Origin: an uncultured Mailhella sp.
GTDB taxonomy: Bacteria; Desulfobacterota; Desulfovibrionia; Desulfovibrionales; Desulfovibrionaceae
Assembly (NCBI GenBank): GCA_910579055.1
Contig: CAJTSU010000085.1
Coordinates: 1-15,034, forward strand
DNA: 15,034 nucleotides
Reading direction: 5' to 3'
The notes beneath the pieces are model-generated. The model was not told the DNA's origin. It worked only from the letters and a program-made list of their open reading frames with translations, and searched no databases. This document shows positions 1-9,154 of this stretch, one piece after another; positions within the stretch are counted from its first letter, which is position 1; each line of letters begins with the position of its first letter. Position numbers and translations under genes: made by a program.

Positions 1-24
1 TCGCGCCTCCGGCGGTCATGGATA

Positions 25-46
25 GTTTCAACACTATTCCGGAACA
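25..46 (-). repeat. Dispersed TGTTCCRRAATAG motif, copy 1
   Basis: On the minus strand this reads TGTTCCGGAATAG, then TG, then TTGAAAC. The first 13 bases match the motif also found at 8522-8534, 13032-13044 (both minus) and 13846-13858 (plus). The GTTTCAA end matches the half-site in the dyads at 12639 and 13810. It lies just beyond the pbpC stop codon, where no obvious terminator is visible. Function unknown: a degenerate operator or a transposable-element end are both possible. Confidence 0.5.
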
Positions 47-57
47 GGGGGTCCCTC

Positions 58-2490
58 TCACAGCACACTTTCAACTTCCACAACGAGTTCCGCCGTGCGC
101 CCCAAATTATCCACCACGCGCAAAACATGTCTGCCCGGCGCGGGGCTCCATGCCAGTTCGCCGTCCGCTTTCCCCGCGCCCACAAATTCCCTGCCGTCGA
201 ACCAGAACAGTTTTTCCGCGTCTTCCTCGCTTTGCGCGATCAGCGGAATGTTGAAGTCCTCCTTCAGCCTGCGCGCATAGGTGACTCCGGCGCGGGGCGA
301 AACAATGGCCGGAGCGCGCCCCGGAGCGCCCCCTTCTCCGCATTCGGGCGCGAACGGCGGCGGCGCGGCCTTGCGCACGCCCGCCCGCCGGAACAGTTCG
401 CGCATGTCGGCGGGCCAGAATTCCCATACCCGCCGTTCCGTCACGCCGGGGATCTCCCGGCATTGGCGCAGCCCGCTCCGCGTATCCACCAGAATCTCAC
501 GCAGAATGCCGGAATCCCTGATCGGCGATACCCCGGGAATGAACCACGCCGATGCGCGCGGGCGTTCTCCGCACAAGGCAAGGCGCACGTCTCCGGTAGG
601 AGCGCACACCTCCACCCGGCGCACATTCAGGCCGTTTTTCTCCGCGTAGGCAGGAGAAAGGGCAATGTCCCGCAGACGTTCCCGCCGGGCCAGCCCACGC
701 GCGATATCAAAAAAAACCGGCGCAGCGGCGTGCAGGCCGGAAAAGCCGGGGTTGGAGGAATTATCAAAGTTGCCCACCCAGACAACCAGCGCATAAGGCC
801 CGAATACGCCCGCCGTCCAGGCGTCGCGCAGGCCGCTGGATGTGCCGGTCTTCCACGCGCAGGGGATATCCCCAAACCCCGCTCCGCCCAAGCCGGAAAG
901 CCAGGGCTGGCGCAGCATGGCCAGTGTCACCCAGGCCGCCTCCGGGGAAAGCAGTTGCCCGCCCGCTTCAGCAGTTCCCGCAGCGTCGGGGGCGGACGGC
1001 AGCAGGGAAGGCTCCCGCCAGTACCCGAGATTGGGCAGCATGGCGTACAGTCCGGCCAGTTCACGCATGCTTGTTTCCGCCCCGCCGAGCACCAGGGCCA
1101 ACCCGTAATGCTCCGCGCCGTGGTCAAAACGCACTCCGGCGTTTTGCAAAAAACCATACAGCCCCGGAGCGCGCAGGCGTTCCGCCAGCCAGATGGCCGG
1201 AATGTTGCGGCTGGCCCGCAACGCCTCATCCGCGCGCAGCGGCCCCCGGAACGCGCCGTCCGCGTTCTCCGGTTCGTAGCCGCGAAAGACCTTGGGGGTA
1301 TCCGCCAGGATGGTCGCGGGATGGATGATCCCCTGCTCCAGGGCCAGCGCATAAATAAAGGGCTTCAGCGTGGACCCCGGAGACCTTCGGGCCGACGTGC
1401 CGTCTACCTGCCCGGAAATGGCGGCATGATAAAAATCCGCCGATCCGGCCAGCGCCCGGATCTCCGCCGTGCGCCAATCCACCAGCAGCGCGGCGGCGTT
1501 GCGCATACCCCAATGCGAGCCGCGTTCCACGGCCCGGCGCAACGCGTCTTCCACCATGTGCTGAACCTGTAAATCAATGGTGGTGGCGATCACGCCTTCC
1601 CGCCTGCCGCCAGGCTCCGCACTCCTCCCTCCTCCACTGTTTTTTTGTGTCGGCGCGGTCTTGCGATGTTCACGGAACGCGATGAGCAAAGAATCCACGG
1701 CATGCGGCGCCTCGGAAGGCAAATCACGCGGGCTGTGCACCCGCAAGGGAGCTCCGGCAAAAAGGCGGTCGGACGTGCCGGGATGAGCCTCCTTCCATAG
1801 CGCGTGCAGACGCAGGCGGGCGGCGGCCAGTTCCCCTTCCCGCCCGGAAAGAGGATTACGCGCGGCGGGATGCTGCGGCACGAGCGCCAGCGCCATGACT
1901 TCCGGCAGGCTGAGGGCCGCTGTCTCCTTGGAAAAATAAATCCGGGCCGCCGCGCCCGCGCCCTCGATATTGCCGCCGTAGGGGGCGAGATTGAGGTAGG
2001 CTTCCAGAATCTCCCGCTTGGAGTAATGCCGTTCCAGCACCAGCGCCCGCCAGATCTGGCGCAGTTTTCCCGGCACATGGGAACTGTCGATGCCTCCGGC
2101 AATGCGGGCCACCTGCATGGTCAGGGTGGAAGCCCCCATGCGGCGTCCGCCGAACAGTGTGCTCCATGCGGCCCGGGCCAGAGCGGGGACATTGACGCCG
2201 GGATGCGACCAGAACGCCCGATCCTCATACAGCAGCGTAGCCTCGCGCAATTCGGCGGGCATGGCATCCAGCGGCGTGAAAATCCGGTATTTTTCGTCTT
2301 TTGTCAGGCACACGCGCAACACGCGGCCTTGCCGGTCGGTAAACACGCGGGAGAAGTCCGCCCCACCGTACAAATCGGGCCGGGGCGACCAGAACAGCGC
2401 GAGAAAAAACGCCGAAAGCAGAAACAAAACCGGCGCGGCAGCCGCCGCAATACAACGCATGCGGCCGCCGCGCCGGAACAGTTTTTTCAT
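58..2490 (-). CDS. pbpC: Penicillin-binding protein 1C (bifunctional peptidoglycan synthase)
   Basis: A class A penicillin-binding protein of 810 residues that polymerises lipid II (glycosyltransferase) and carries a penicillin-binding transpeptidase fold, on the outer face of the inner membrane. A basic N-terminus and one hydrophobic segment (about residues 13-34) form the membrane anchor. The GT51 domain has the catalytic Glu89 in YEDRAFWSHPG and the GASTLTMQ motif near 119-126. The transpeptidase domain shows STLK (Ser373/Lys376), SRN (427-429) and KTGTSSG (from Lys547). The end (about 722-808) fits the BiPBP_C domain typical of PbpC. The start lies 6 bp after the upstream alpha-2-macroglobulin stop, so translation is probably coupled. 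E. coli PbpC binds penicillin but its transpeptidase activity is uncertain; the same caution applies here. No terminator is visible before the window edge. Confidence 0.95.
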   Translation of the reverse strand: MKKLFRRGGRMRCIAAAAAPVLFLLSAFFLALFWSPRPDLYGGADFSRVFTDRQGRVLRVCLTKDEKYRIFTPLDAMPAELREATLLYEDRAFWSHPGVNVPALARAAWSTLFGGRRMGASTLTMQVARIAGGIDSSHVPGKLRQIWRALVLERHYSKREILEAYLNLAPYGGNIEGAGAAARIYFSKETAALSLPEVMALALVPQHPAARNPLSGREGELAAARLRLHALWKEAHPGTSDRLFAGAPLRVHSPRDLPSEAPHAVDSLLIAFREHRKTAPTQKNSGGGRSAEPGGRREGVIATTIDLQVQHMVEDALRRAVERGSHWGMRNAAALLVDWRTAEIRALAGSADFYHAAISGQVDGTSARRSPGSTLKPFIYALALEQGIIHPATILADTPKVFRGYEPENADGAFRGPLRADEALRASRNIPAIWLAERLRAPGLYGFLQNAGVRFDHGAEHYGLALVLGGAETSMRELAGLYAMLPNLGYWREPSLLPSAPDAAGTAEAGGQLLSPEAAWVTLAMLRQPWLSGLGGAGFGDIPCAWKTGTSSGLRDAWTAGVFGPYALVVWVGNFDNSSNPGFSGLHAAAPVFFDIARGLARRERLRDIALSPAYAEKNGLNVRRVEVCAPTGDVRLALCGERPRASAWFIPGVSPIRDSGILREILVDTRSGLRQCREIPGVTERRVWEFWPADMRELFRRAGVRKAAPPPFAPECGEGGAPGRAPAIVSPRAGVTYARRLKEDFNIPLIAQSEEDAEKLFWFDGREFVGAGKADGELAWSPAPGRHVLRVVDNLGRTAELVVEVESVL

Positions 2491-2496
2491 GGACGG

Positions 2497-5400
2497 CTAT
2501 TCCACCACCATGCGTCCCGCCGCGCCGGTCGCGTTCAGGCGGGGGTCATACATGGCTTCAGCGCGCAAGGGCGGCAGAATGAATTCCCCTCTGGTCACGG
2601 CGCGCGCACGGTAGGCGAAGACCCCATCCCCGGTTCCGACGGAGGTGAAAACCAGCATCCGATCCTCGCGCCGTTCGGCGTAGTCCGGATTCAGCATCAC
2701 GGCGTCCATGGCACCGGGAATGGATTCCAGCCCCGCATCCAGCGCGCTTCCGCCCTCGGTCACGATCATTTCCAGACCTCCCGGCAGTAAATCGCTGACA
2801 GCCACATTATCCACGGAATGTTCGTAGGCGCGTGCATGGAGAATAACGATCAGTTCCTCGCCCTGCTTCACCGCACGCAGAAAACGCCCTGTTCCATCCA
2901 TGATGACGCCGCCGTTTTCGTCACGGATCTCACGGAAGACCTCCATGCCCCTGAACTGGGGGGCGGAGGGCAGCACGGCGTCAAAGCCCACGCTCAAGGC
3001 CTCCCAGAACAGGGGAAGCTCAGAACTCATGCGCAGGGACGCCACATCGGCAGGGGAAGGCGACCGCGCGGCTTCTCCCTGTTCCAGGGCGAGCCGCATC
3101 ATGCCGTCCGCCATCGTACCCCGGGCCAACACCGTGCCGGAAGCGTCCAGGGCCTCAAGCTTCACGCCACCCTCGGCATTCGCGGCGGCGGCCGCGCCCA
3201 TATCCGCCTTGAGCGCGCGGGCATAGGCCAGCATGGCGCGGGAGGTCTGAGCGGCGGAGAACGTGGTGAAAGAACCGGAAAAAGCCAGTTTCAGCATATC
3301 GTCCACCACCATTTGCGTCTTCTTTTCCTTCAGCATGTCCGGGAACTGTCCGGCCAGTACGGAAAGATACAGGGCGCGGGCGGACAGGCCGTCAAAATCG
3401 CCGGGGCTCCAGGCCCGAACCGGGTCCGGGGTAAAGCCTTCCACCAGCTTCCGGCCTTCCTCGGGCCGCATCATGAGCTGCCAGCATCCGCCCATGAACA
3501 CGGCGGCAATATCTCCGCTCCAGGCGGGCTTGCCGCCGGCCGTGACGTGGCGGTTCAGCCAGGCGTCCAGATTGGCGAGGATATTGGACGTGAGCACGCC
3601 GTTCCGGGTCAGCACCCAGGCCGCATAGGCGCGCACCCGCGCGTCATGCAGGGAGCCGGGCACGGAGGATGCCGCCTCTTCCAGACCGGAGAGCAGGTTC
3701 CGCTCCAGACCATAGGGGAGCGCAATGCCCGCGTCCTTTGCCGTGGTGAGGAAGTCCGCCACATAGGTTGAAAGCAGCAGATCCTCACGCGCCCAGCTTC
3801 CGGGCCACATGGAGAACATCCAGCCGCCGTCGCTGCGGGCCGAAAGCATGGACAGCGCGTCGCGCACGGCGTCACGCAGTTTGTCGGCATCCGGCGTTGC
3901 GTTTCCGGGCAGAAATTCCGGCATGGAAAGCATGGTCAAAGCAGGGAAAGCGGCGCTGGTCAACTGTTCCGTACAGCCGTAGGGATAGGCTTTCAGGTAG
4001 CCCATGAAGCCGCGCACCAGCGGCAGAGGCAACGCCGAAGCCGTGGCGGAGAATGCCGAATATTCCGGATGCAGTTTGCGCGAAGCAGACCAGACCTCGC
4101 TCCATCCGTTCACAGCGCCCGGCGCTGTCATGCGCCCGAAGGAAGCGGAGGCGGAGCGCGGTGTCGCGGGCCGCACGGAAAGCGCGGCGGAACGCGAGAC
4201 TTCATTGCCCTCGCCCGCGCTCTCTCCTTCCGTGAACGGCGTGACACGGAACAGTATCCTGTCGCCGCCCAGGCGTTCCCCGGCGCGCAGACGCATGGTC
4301 ACAGTCCGGCTGCTCGCGTGATACAGATCCACCTCGGCAGGCGGAGCAAGCAGGAGTTCCAGCCCCGGGCCGGGTTCCACGCTCAGACGCAGACGACGGC
4401 CCGCAGAAGCATCCGATGCATCGGAAGGAAGTTCCGGCGCAAAGCCGCTCATATCCGTCATGGTCAGAGAAGCTTCAAATTCGTCGCCGGGCGCGACAAA
4501 AAGCGGGAAGGAGGGACGCAATACCACTTCAGCCTGCACTCTGACATCCCTGCGGCAGGAAGAAAGACCCCATTCGGCGCCGTCATCCGAGTACGCCACA
4601 GCCATGATCCGCAACTGCCCGCTGAAATAGTCCGGCAGGGGAATGTTCACGGTGCGGGGTTCCGGCCCGGCGTTCAGAATGCCCGACCAGAAGGCCACGG
4701 GTTTTTCGCCCGGCCTGCGGAAAGGATTCTGCCCCATGGCGGCGGCCGTCATCAGGCCATCGCCCCCCCCATACGCCGCCAGCGCGGCGTGCAGCATGCC
4801 GTATTCCGGCATGAGCAGATCAAAATACTGAGATGTCCTCACCTGAAGGGCGCGGCTGCCCAGCATGGCTTTGAGCGGATCTGGCGTCTTGAAGCCGGTA
4901 AGCTGCAATACTCCTTCATCCACGGCAAACACCACGGCCTTGCACGGGCGTTTTGCCCGTACTTCCACCGCCAGCTCACCGCCGGGACGGGCCACGGCTT
5001 CCCCCCTGGACACGGTCAGGCGCGGCTCAAGACGGAGTTCAAGATTCCGCCGTTCCATGTTCACGGTAAAAGGCTGGGCCAGCGCGGCATGCGGCCGGGT
5101 AAAGATATCCTTGTCATCCGGCGAGCGGAAATAGGTGACGTTAAGATAGGCCCGCCCCTCAAAATCGGAAGGCAGGGCAATTTCCTGAATGTTTGTTCCT
5201 CCCTCGGAACGGAACCAGTGCTCCGCCACCACGCTTTCGCGTTCCACGGTAATCAGCCCCGCACCCTTGTACGGCGTGGTCAGCATAACCTTCATGGTTT
5301 CGCCGGGGTTATAGTCCTTCTTGTCCAGGTTGACGCGCAGTACGGGGTCGCGCAACGCGTCCGTCAGGACGGGGGCCGTACCCGCCACGACATAGGGAAC

Positions 5401-8391
5401 GCGTGCCAGAATCGCACCGTCGGCGGCACGCGCCACCAGCACTTTTTCCCCGGGAGTCGAAGTATCAAGCAATATCTTCCGTTCTTCCGCGCCGAGACTG
5501 GCCTGAACCGACGCCAACGGCGTTTCACGGCGCATATTTTCATAGCGGTACATGCCGCGGTCATCGCGGATCAGGCTCTTTGTCCAGGTCACGCCCAAGG
5601 TTTCCAGCGTCACTTCGCCCAGTGCGCGAGGCGCAAGCGCGGAGTCCACGGCCAGCAGAGACAGTTCCGCCTCGCCGCCCTGCGGCAGCCAGTCCAGCTG
5701 TGAAGAGGACTTCCAGCCCAGCACATATTCCAGAGGGGACACCATGACGCTTGCGCGGGCCGTTACGCCCCGGCCCCCTCCCGGCTCGAAACCCTGCGCC
5801 GTGACCTCCAGACGGCAGGAGGCGTCCGACCACGCTTCGGCGGGAAGAGGGAAGCGCGCCGCGCCGTCCGTTCCCGTCTGGCGTTCTCCGAGTTCCCGCG
5901 AGGAGGCGCGGGCCAGCGGCGCGGCGTCGTAAAAATGCCAGCCTGAATAGCCGGGGAAGGAGAACCCGGCGGGATAAACATGCAGCGTCCCTTCCACCCT
6001 CGCCCCGGACGCGGGCGCGCCGAACAGATTTTCCAGCAAAAGATCGGCGGCTATCCCGTCTTTCAAATCCTGCGCGCGCAGCCAGCCGCCCCCGGCGGGA
6101 CGGGGAGAAACAGACACGTTCAGACGCAAGGTATCGGGCTGAAATTCCTCCACACGGAAGAACAGCGTGCGCAGCAGCTGCCCTTCCCCACTCTCGTCCC
6201 GCAGGCGCAGATCCAGCGCATACAGGCCGGTGGGCGCGGTTGCGGCAACGGGATATTCCAGCTCGCCGAAACCGGATTCCGGCAGAAGCATGTCCCATGA
6301 GGCCGCGGTGTTGCCGCGCGGATCTCTCAGTTCCGCCCGCAGAGGCAGGTTCCTCATATCCGCGCCGCCGCTCTGGCGCACAATATACGCCATGTGCGCG
6401 TTCTCTCCGGGCCGGTACATGTCCCGTTCACCGAACAGAAACACGTTCAGTCCGCCTTCCGCTTCGGTTTCTCCGGAAATGTCAAAGCGTGAAAAATCCG
6501 TTTCCAGGCTGGCGGCAGCCCATCCGCTCCAGGGCAGGAACGCCAGATCGCCCCTGCGCTCCGCCACCACGGCCACCGGGGCCTTGTCATCGCGCAGGCC
6601 GGACAAATCCGGCAGACTGACCTTGCCTTTCTCATCGCTTCTGCTCTCGAACACCGGCAGGCCGTTGGCCCCGATCACCCGGATATCCGCATTGGAAGCA
6701 GGCTTCCCGGAAGATAACGATACCGCGTAGATTACATTGCTTCCGTTTGCCCCGGTCTTCCGGATTAATCCCAAATCCGTGACCAGCACAAAACGCCGAT
6801 CCGAGGATACTTCTCCCTGACCGTCACGCCAGCCGGTCAATTGCAGCACAAACAGGCCTCTGCGGCCGCCGGAGCGCTCTCTGAGCAGCGGCCCGAGATC
6901 CAGCGCGGAAAACTGGGGGCTTGCCGCATTGCGGCGCACCAGGGGAATTTCCCCCCGGCCAAGCACGGAAAGGGAATCCAGCACAGCGTCGGAAAGTTCC
7001 GGGCTGGAAAAATCGCCCCGGTTCATCCCCGCAAACTGATTAATGAAGGAGGAACGTACCTGCCAGGCTTTCCACCGGATGGAATCAAGACTGCGGCTGT
7101 AGAGCGACAACTTGCCGTCCCCGCCCAGCGTGAGCACATTGCCCTTTTGCAGAATACGCAATTCCTCGGGAAATTCGGGCACGCGCACAAAAAAGGATAC
7201 GCCGCCCCTGGTGGAAAAGCCGTCTTTACCGGACAGCGCGCCAAGCGAAACCAGGAGATAACGCCCCGGTTCCAGTTCTTCGCCGAAACCGAAGCCGAGA
7301 GTAGTGAAAGCGGCGTCCGCATCATCGGGAAGGGTCAGGGGAATCGTGCGGGAACGGGCCAGAACCTCCGGCGTCACTTCCGCCATGCTCCACCATGCGT
7401 AGGGCGGACGCTCTGCCGCCGAAGCGCCGTTATCCGCGCTTTCCACCTTCTGCCGGGGAAGAAGTTTGACACTCAGAGCCTTGCGCGCCTCCCGGGCGCT
7501 GACCGGCAGGGAAAATTCCAGAGCCAGCGCCTGCCGGGCACGCATGTCCGAATCGGTGACAACCACGCCTTCCGCTCCGTTGAGCTGGAACAGGTCATGT
7601 TTGCCGGGGAGGGAAATATTCAGTTCCACACCTTCGCCCGGCTTTCCGCCGGAGCTTGCCGCACAGCCGCGCGCCACGGCCACGCGCAGGATCCGGCCCT
7701 TTTCATCCAGTGCGCGCACAGGCACGCTGAAGCGCAACACGTCCCCGCTTTCGTTCCATAAAAAGACGGGAGTTCCGATCAGGGCACCGCCGCCGTCGGG
7801 CAGTGTCGCGGACGCGGACACGCTTGCGCGGTTCATGGGATAATTGAAACGAAAGACGCCGCTTACGGCCATTTCTTTGGGGTTTTGCGGATCAAAGCGA
7901 AAATTGCCGTTTCCGGAGGTTTCCACGCTCCGCGTGACAAACGTGAGGGGATGCGTAAGATGCGTGGAAGCAGGCAGAGCCTTTTCCGGCAGATTTACCG
8001 TATAGCGCGTTCCGGCGGGCCAGGGGGCGGCAGGGGTGAAACTCAGCATGCGCTCATCCGTCCAGCGCCATGCGCCGGGCACGGCAGGTTCCAGAGTCAC
8101 GCCGAGGGCAGGTTTTCCGGTCAGCCCCGTGGGGCGGGCGCAGACATCATACCACTGATTACCGTACTTCGCAGTGCACATTTCCTCCTGCGGCACAAAA
8201 CGCACATTCAGGCGTTCCTTCCCCGCGAGGGAAATCGCCTGTGCCGCTCCTTCCTTCAACGATTCCGCCGTCCAGTAACGCGGAAGCTCGATTCCGTCCG
8301 CATGCGCGGCGCGGGGAAACAACGCAGCAAAAAGAAGGGAAACAAGACAAAACAGAAAAGAAGAACGGCCGACGGAAACAGCGGCTGACAT
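2497..8391 (-). CDS. yfhM: Alpha-2-macroglobulin family protein (thioester-containing)
   Basis: A 1964-residue secreted protein of the bacterial alpha-2-macroglobulin family (YfhM/COG2373 type), thought to trap proteases entering the periplasm. Residues 1-31 are a Sec signal peptide with probable cleavage after AHA. There is no lipobox Cys at that site, unlike lipoprotein YfhM of E. coli, and the protein is about 300 residues longer than that 1653-residue homologue. Macroglobulin-type domain motifs include MYRPGE (near 657) and DYNPGE (near 1027). The thioester motif YGCTEQ is intact, with Cys1473 and Gln1476 expected to form the covalent trap, within an alpha-helical thioester domain. The start is fixed by a strong GGGAGG ribosome binding site 4 bases upstream. 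It is the first gene of a pair with pbpC, a combination seen in many bacteria. Its surface or periplasmic location is inferred. Confidence 0.95.
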   Translation of the reverse strand: MSAAVSVGRSSFLFCLVSLLFAALFPRAAHADGIELPRYWTAESLKEGAAQAISLAGKERLNVRFVPQEEMCTAKYGNQWYDVCARPTGLTGKPALGVTLEPAVPGAWRWTDERMLSFTPAAPWPAGTRYTVNLPEKALPASTHLTHPLTFVTRSVETSGNGNFRFDPQNPKEMAVSGVFRFNYPMNRASVSASATLPDGGGALIGTPVFLWNESGDVLRFSVPVRALDEKGRILRVAVARGCAASSGGKPGEGVELNISLPGKHDLFQLNGAEGVVVTDSDMRARQALALEFSLPVSAREARKALSVKLLPRQKVESADNGASAAERPPYAWWSMAEVTPEVLARSRTIPLTLPDDADAAFTTLGFGFGEELEPGRYLLVSLGALSGKDGFSTRGGVSFFVRVPEFPEELRILQKGNVLTLGGDGKLSLYSRSLDSIRWKAWQVRSSFINQFAGMNRGDFSSPELSDAVLDSLSVLGRGEIPLVRRNAASPQFSALDLGPLLRERSGGRRGLFVLQLTGWRDGQGEVSSDRRFVLVTDLGLIRKTGANGSNVIYAVSLSSGKPASNADIRVIGANGLPVFESRSDEKGKVSLPDLSGLRDDKAPVAVVAERRGDLAFLPWSGWAAASLETDFSRFDISGETEAEGGLNVFLFGERDMYRPGENAHMAYIVRQSGGADMRNLPLRAELRDPRGNTAASWDMLLPESGFGELEYPVAATAPTGLYALDLRLRDESGEGQLLRTLFFRVEEFQPDTLRLNVSVSPRPAGGGWLRAQDLKDGIAADLLLENLFGAPASGARVEGTLHVYPAGFSFPGYSGWHFYDAAPLARASSRELGERQTGTDGAARFPLPAEAWSDASCRLEVTAQGFEPGGGRGVTARASVMVSPLEYVLGWKSSSQLDWLPQGGEAELSLLAVDSALAPRALGEVTLETLGVTWTKSLIRDDRGMYRYENMRRETPLASVQASLGAEERKILLDTSTPGEKVLVARAADGAILARVPYVVAGTAPVLTDALRDPVLRVNLDKKDYNPGETMKVMLTTPYKGAGLITVERESVVAEHWFRSEGGTNIQEIALPSDFEGRAYLNVTYFRSPDDKDIFTRPHAALAQPFTVNMERRNLELRLEPRLTVSRGEAVARPGGELAVEVRAKRPCKAVVFAVDEGVLQLTGFKTPDPLKAMLGSRALQVRTSQYFDLLMPEYGMLHAALAAYGGGDGLMTAAAMGQNPFRRPGEKPVAFWSGILNAGPEPRTVNIPLPDYFSGQLRIMAVAYSDDGAEWGLSSCRRDVRVQAEVVLRPSFPLFVAPGDEFEASLTMTDMSGFAPELPSDASDASAGRRLRLSVEPGPGLELLLAPPAEVDLYHASSRTVTMRLRAGERLGGDRILFRVTPFTEGESAGEGNEVSRSAALSVRPATPRSASASFGRMTAPGAVNGWSEVWSASRKLHPEYSAFSATASALPLPLVRGFMGYLKAYPYGCTEQLTSAAFPALTMLSMPEFLPGNATPDADKLRDAVRDALSMLSARSDGGWMFSMWPGSWAREDLLLSTYVADFLTTAKDAGIALPYGLERNLLSGLEEAASSVPGSLHDARVRAYAAWVLTRNGVLTSNILANLDAWLNRHVTAGGKPAWSGDIAAVFMGGCWQLMMRPEEGRKLVEGFTPDPVRAWSPGDFDGLSARALYLSVLAGQFPDMLKEKKTQMVVDDMLKLAFSGSFTTFSAAQTSRAMLAYARALKADMGAAAAANAEGGVKLEALDASGTVLARGTMADGMMRLALEQGEAARSPSPADVASLRMSSELPLFWEALSVGFDAVLPSAPQFRGMEVFREIRDENGGVIMDGTGRFLRAVKQGEELIVILHARAYEHSVDNVAVSDLLPGGLEMIVTEGGSALDAGLESIPGAMDAVMLNPDYAERREDRMLVFTSVGTGDGVFAYRARAVTRGEFILPPLRAEAMYDPRLNATGAAGRMVVE

Positions 8392-8392
8392 G

Positions 8393-8419
8393 GAACCTCC
8401 CTTCCGCCGTTTCCGGCGG
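8393..8419 (-). promoter_or_regulatory. GAAA-capped 5' UTR hairpin abutting a strong ribosome binding site
   Basis: Read on minus, CCGCCG-GAAA-CGGCGG forms a perfect 6-bp all-GC stem with a GNRA-type tetraloop. It is followed after two A's by the GGGAGG ribosome binding site of the alpha-2-macroglobulin gene. The helix ends beside the binding site without covering it, so it could protect the mRNA 5' region or modulate ribosome access. The role is inference. Confidence 0.5.
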
Positions 8420-8446
8420 CCCGGGCATGCAGATATGTTATGCGTG

Positions 8447-8466
8447 AAAAACGGGAATGTTCCCGT
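8447..8466 (-). terminator. Terminator-like hairpin between the zinc-ribbon gene and the alpha-2-macroglobulin gene
   Basis: On minus, ACGGGA-ACAT-TCCCGT forms a perfect 6-bp stem ending in five T's (one of them inside the stem). It sits about 135 bases after the stop of the 183-residue gene and would separate that transcript from the alpha-2-macroglobulin/pbpC unit. The stem is short, and the same bases form a 16-bp palindrome that could instead be a protein-binding site. Confidence 0.4.
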
Positions 8467-8521
8467 GAACCTAGTCCAAAGCCTCCGGGTTGTCGAGGCT
8501 GACTATCCGGACGCAGCAATA

Positions 8522-8539
8522 CTATTCTGGAACAGAGCC
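8522..8539 (-). repeat. Dispersed GGCTCTGTTCCAGAATAG repeat, copy 2
   Basis: Eighteen bases identical to 13032-13049 in the same orientation, lying in the non-coding gap 8467-8602 between the zinc-ribbon gene and the alpha-2-macroglobulin gene. It contains the TGTTCCRRAATAG motif. Directly beside it (8540-8554) is a short inverted repeat, ATCAG-N5-CTGAT. The rest of this gap shows nothing recognisable. It could be the remaining end of a small mobile element or a regulatory site about 130 bases upstream of the alpha-2-macroglobulin start. Confidence 0.6.
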
Positions 8540-8602
8540 ATCAGAATTGCTGATCCGGGCAGCGTGCACGAAAACGCGGGAGAACATAAGGGTACGGGCC
8601 TG

Positions 8603-9154
8603 TCACAGATGCGCCCACACCACACGGACAGGTTCACCCAGAACAGCGACAAACTCCTCCACAAATTCGGGCACAAGTTCGCCGATATTCCAGAACTCGA
8701 AACCGATCTGACTGAAGCCCCACTGCGGTTCAAGTCTGTACTCCCGAATGTCGGACGCCGCGCCGCATTGCGGGCATGTTACGGGCGGGGAACCTTCGGC
8801 CGCATTCCAGTCTCCGACCATATCATAAAACTGCTCTTCAACATTCTCTCCGCAGACCGGGCACAGCGCCGCCTCCAATCCGCCCTCAAGATTGGTGAAA
8901 ACGCCCTTGCCCTCGTGCTTTTCCACTCCAAAGCCACAGGTGAGCAGGTCACTGTAATCTTCGTCCGCAATATGACGGGAGCCTGACGGAGTGAAGCGCC
9001 ATCCCGCCTCACCGCCAAGGGTACAATCGCTTTTTTGTGTTTCAATCCAGCCGTTTTCCTGCATCCACTCAACCATCCGCTTCTCCATGGCGGCCTGTTC
9101 CGCTGGCTGGATAAAGATGCGTTCGGGAACCAGGGCAACAAAAAAATCACTCAT
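8603..9154 (-). CDS. Hypothetical protein with a CxxC/CxxC zinc-ribbon-like pattern
   Basis: A 183-residue cytosolic-looking protein with no signal peptide or membrane segment. It has two cysteine pairs, CPVC (98-101) and CPQC (127-130), spaced like a zinc ribbon, followed by a conserved-looking aromatic C-terminal part (GFEFWNIGEL near 151-160). I recall similar proteins in other proteobacteria without an assigned role; some carry the name 'sugar ABC transporter ATPase', which this sequence does not support because no Walker motif is present. I chose the ATG at 9154 because GGGGGA lies 6 bases upstream; an in-frame extension to 9256 lacks such a site. It appears to be a single-gene unit, with a terminator-like hairpin downstream and the divergent lpx operon promoter upstream. 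Function unknown. Confidence 0.8.
   Translation of the reverse strand: MSDFFVALVPERIFIQPAEQAAMEKRMVEWMQENGWIETQKSDCTLGGEAGWRFTPSGSRHIADEDYSDLLTCGFGVEKHEGKGVFTNLEGGLEAALCPVCGENVEEQFYDMVGDWNAAEGSPPVTCPQCGAASDIREYRLEPQWGFSQIGFEFWNIGELVPEFVEEFVAVLGEPVRVVWAHL

Noticed and set aside
1..19. Start of a further minus-strand gene (ATG at 19-17)
   Set aside because: Only six codons are in the window and no ribosome binding site precedes the ATG.
4069..5703. Long plus-strand open frames opposite the alpha-2-macroglobulin and pbpC genes (for example 4069-5703 and 127-1572)
   Set aside because: GC-rich codons commonly leave the opposite strand open. The translations are Arg/Gly/His/Gln-rich without motifs, while the minus-strand proteins have clear family signatures.
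8451..8466. ACGGGAATGTTCCCGT as a LexA box
   Set aside because: It is a palindrome, but I know no LexA consensus it fits well, and on minus it makes a better terminator-like hairpin with five T's.
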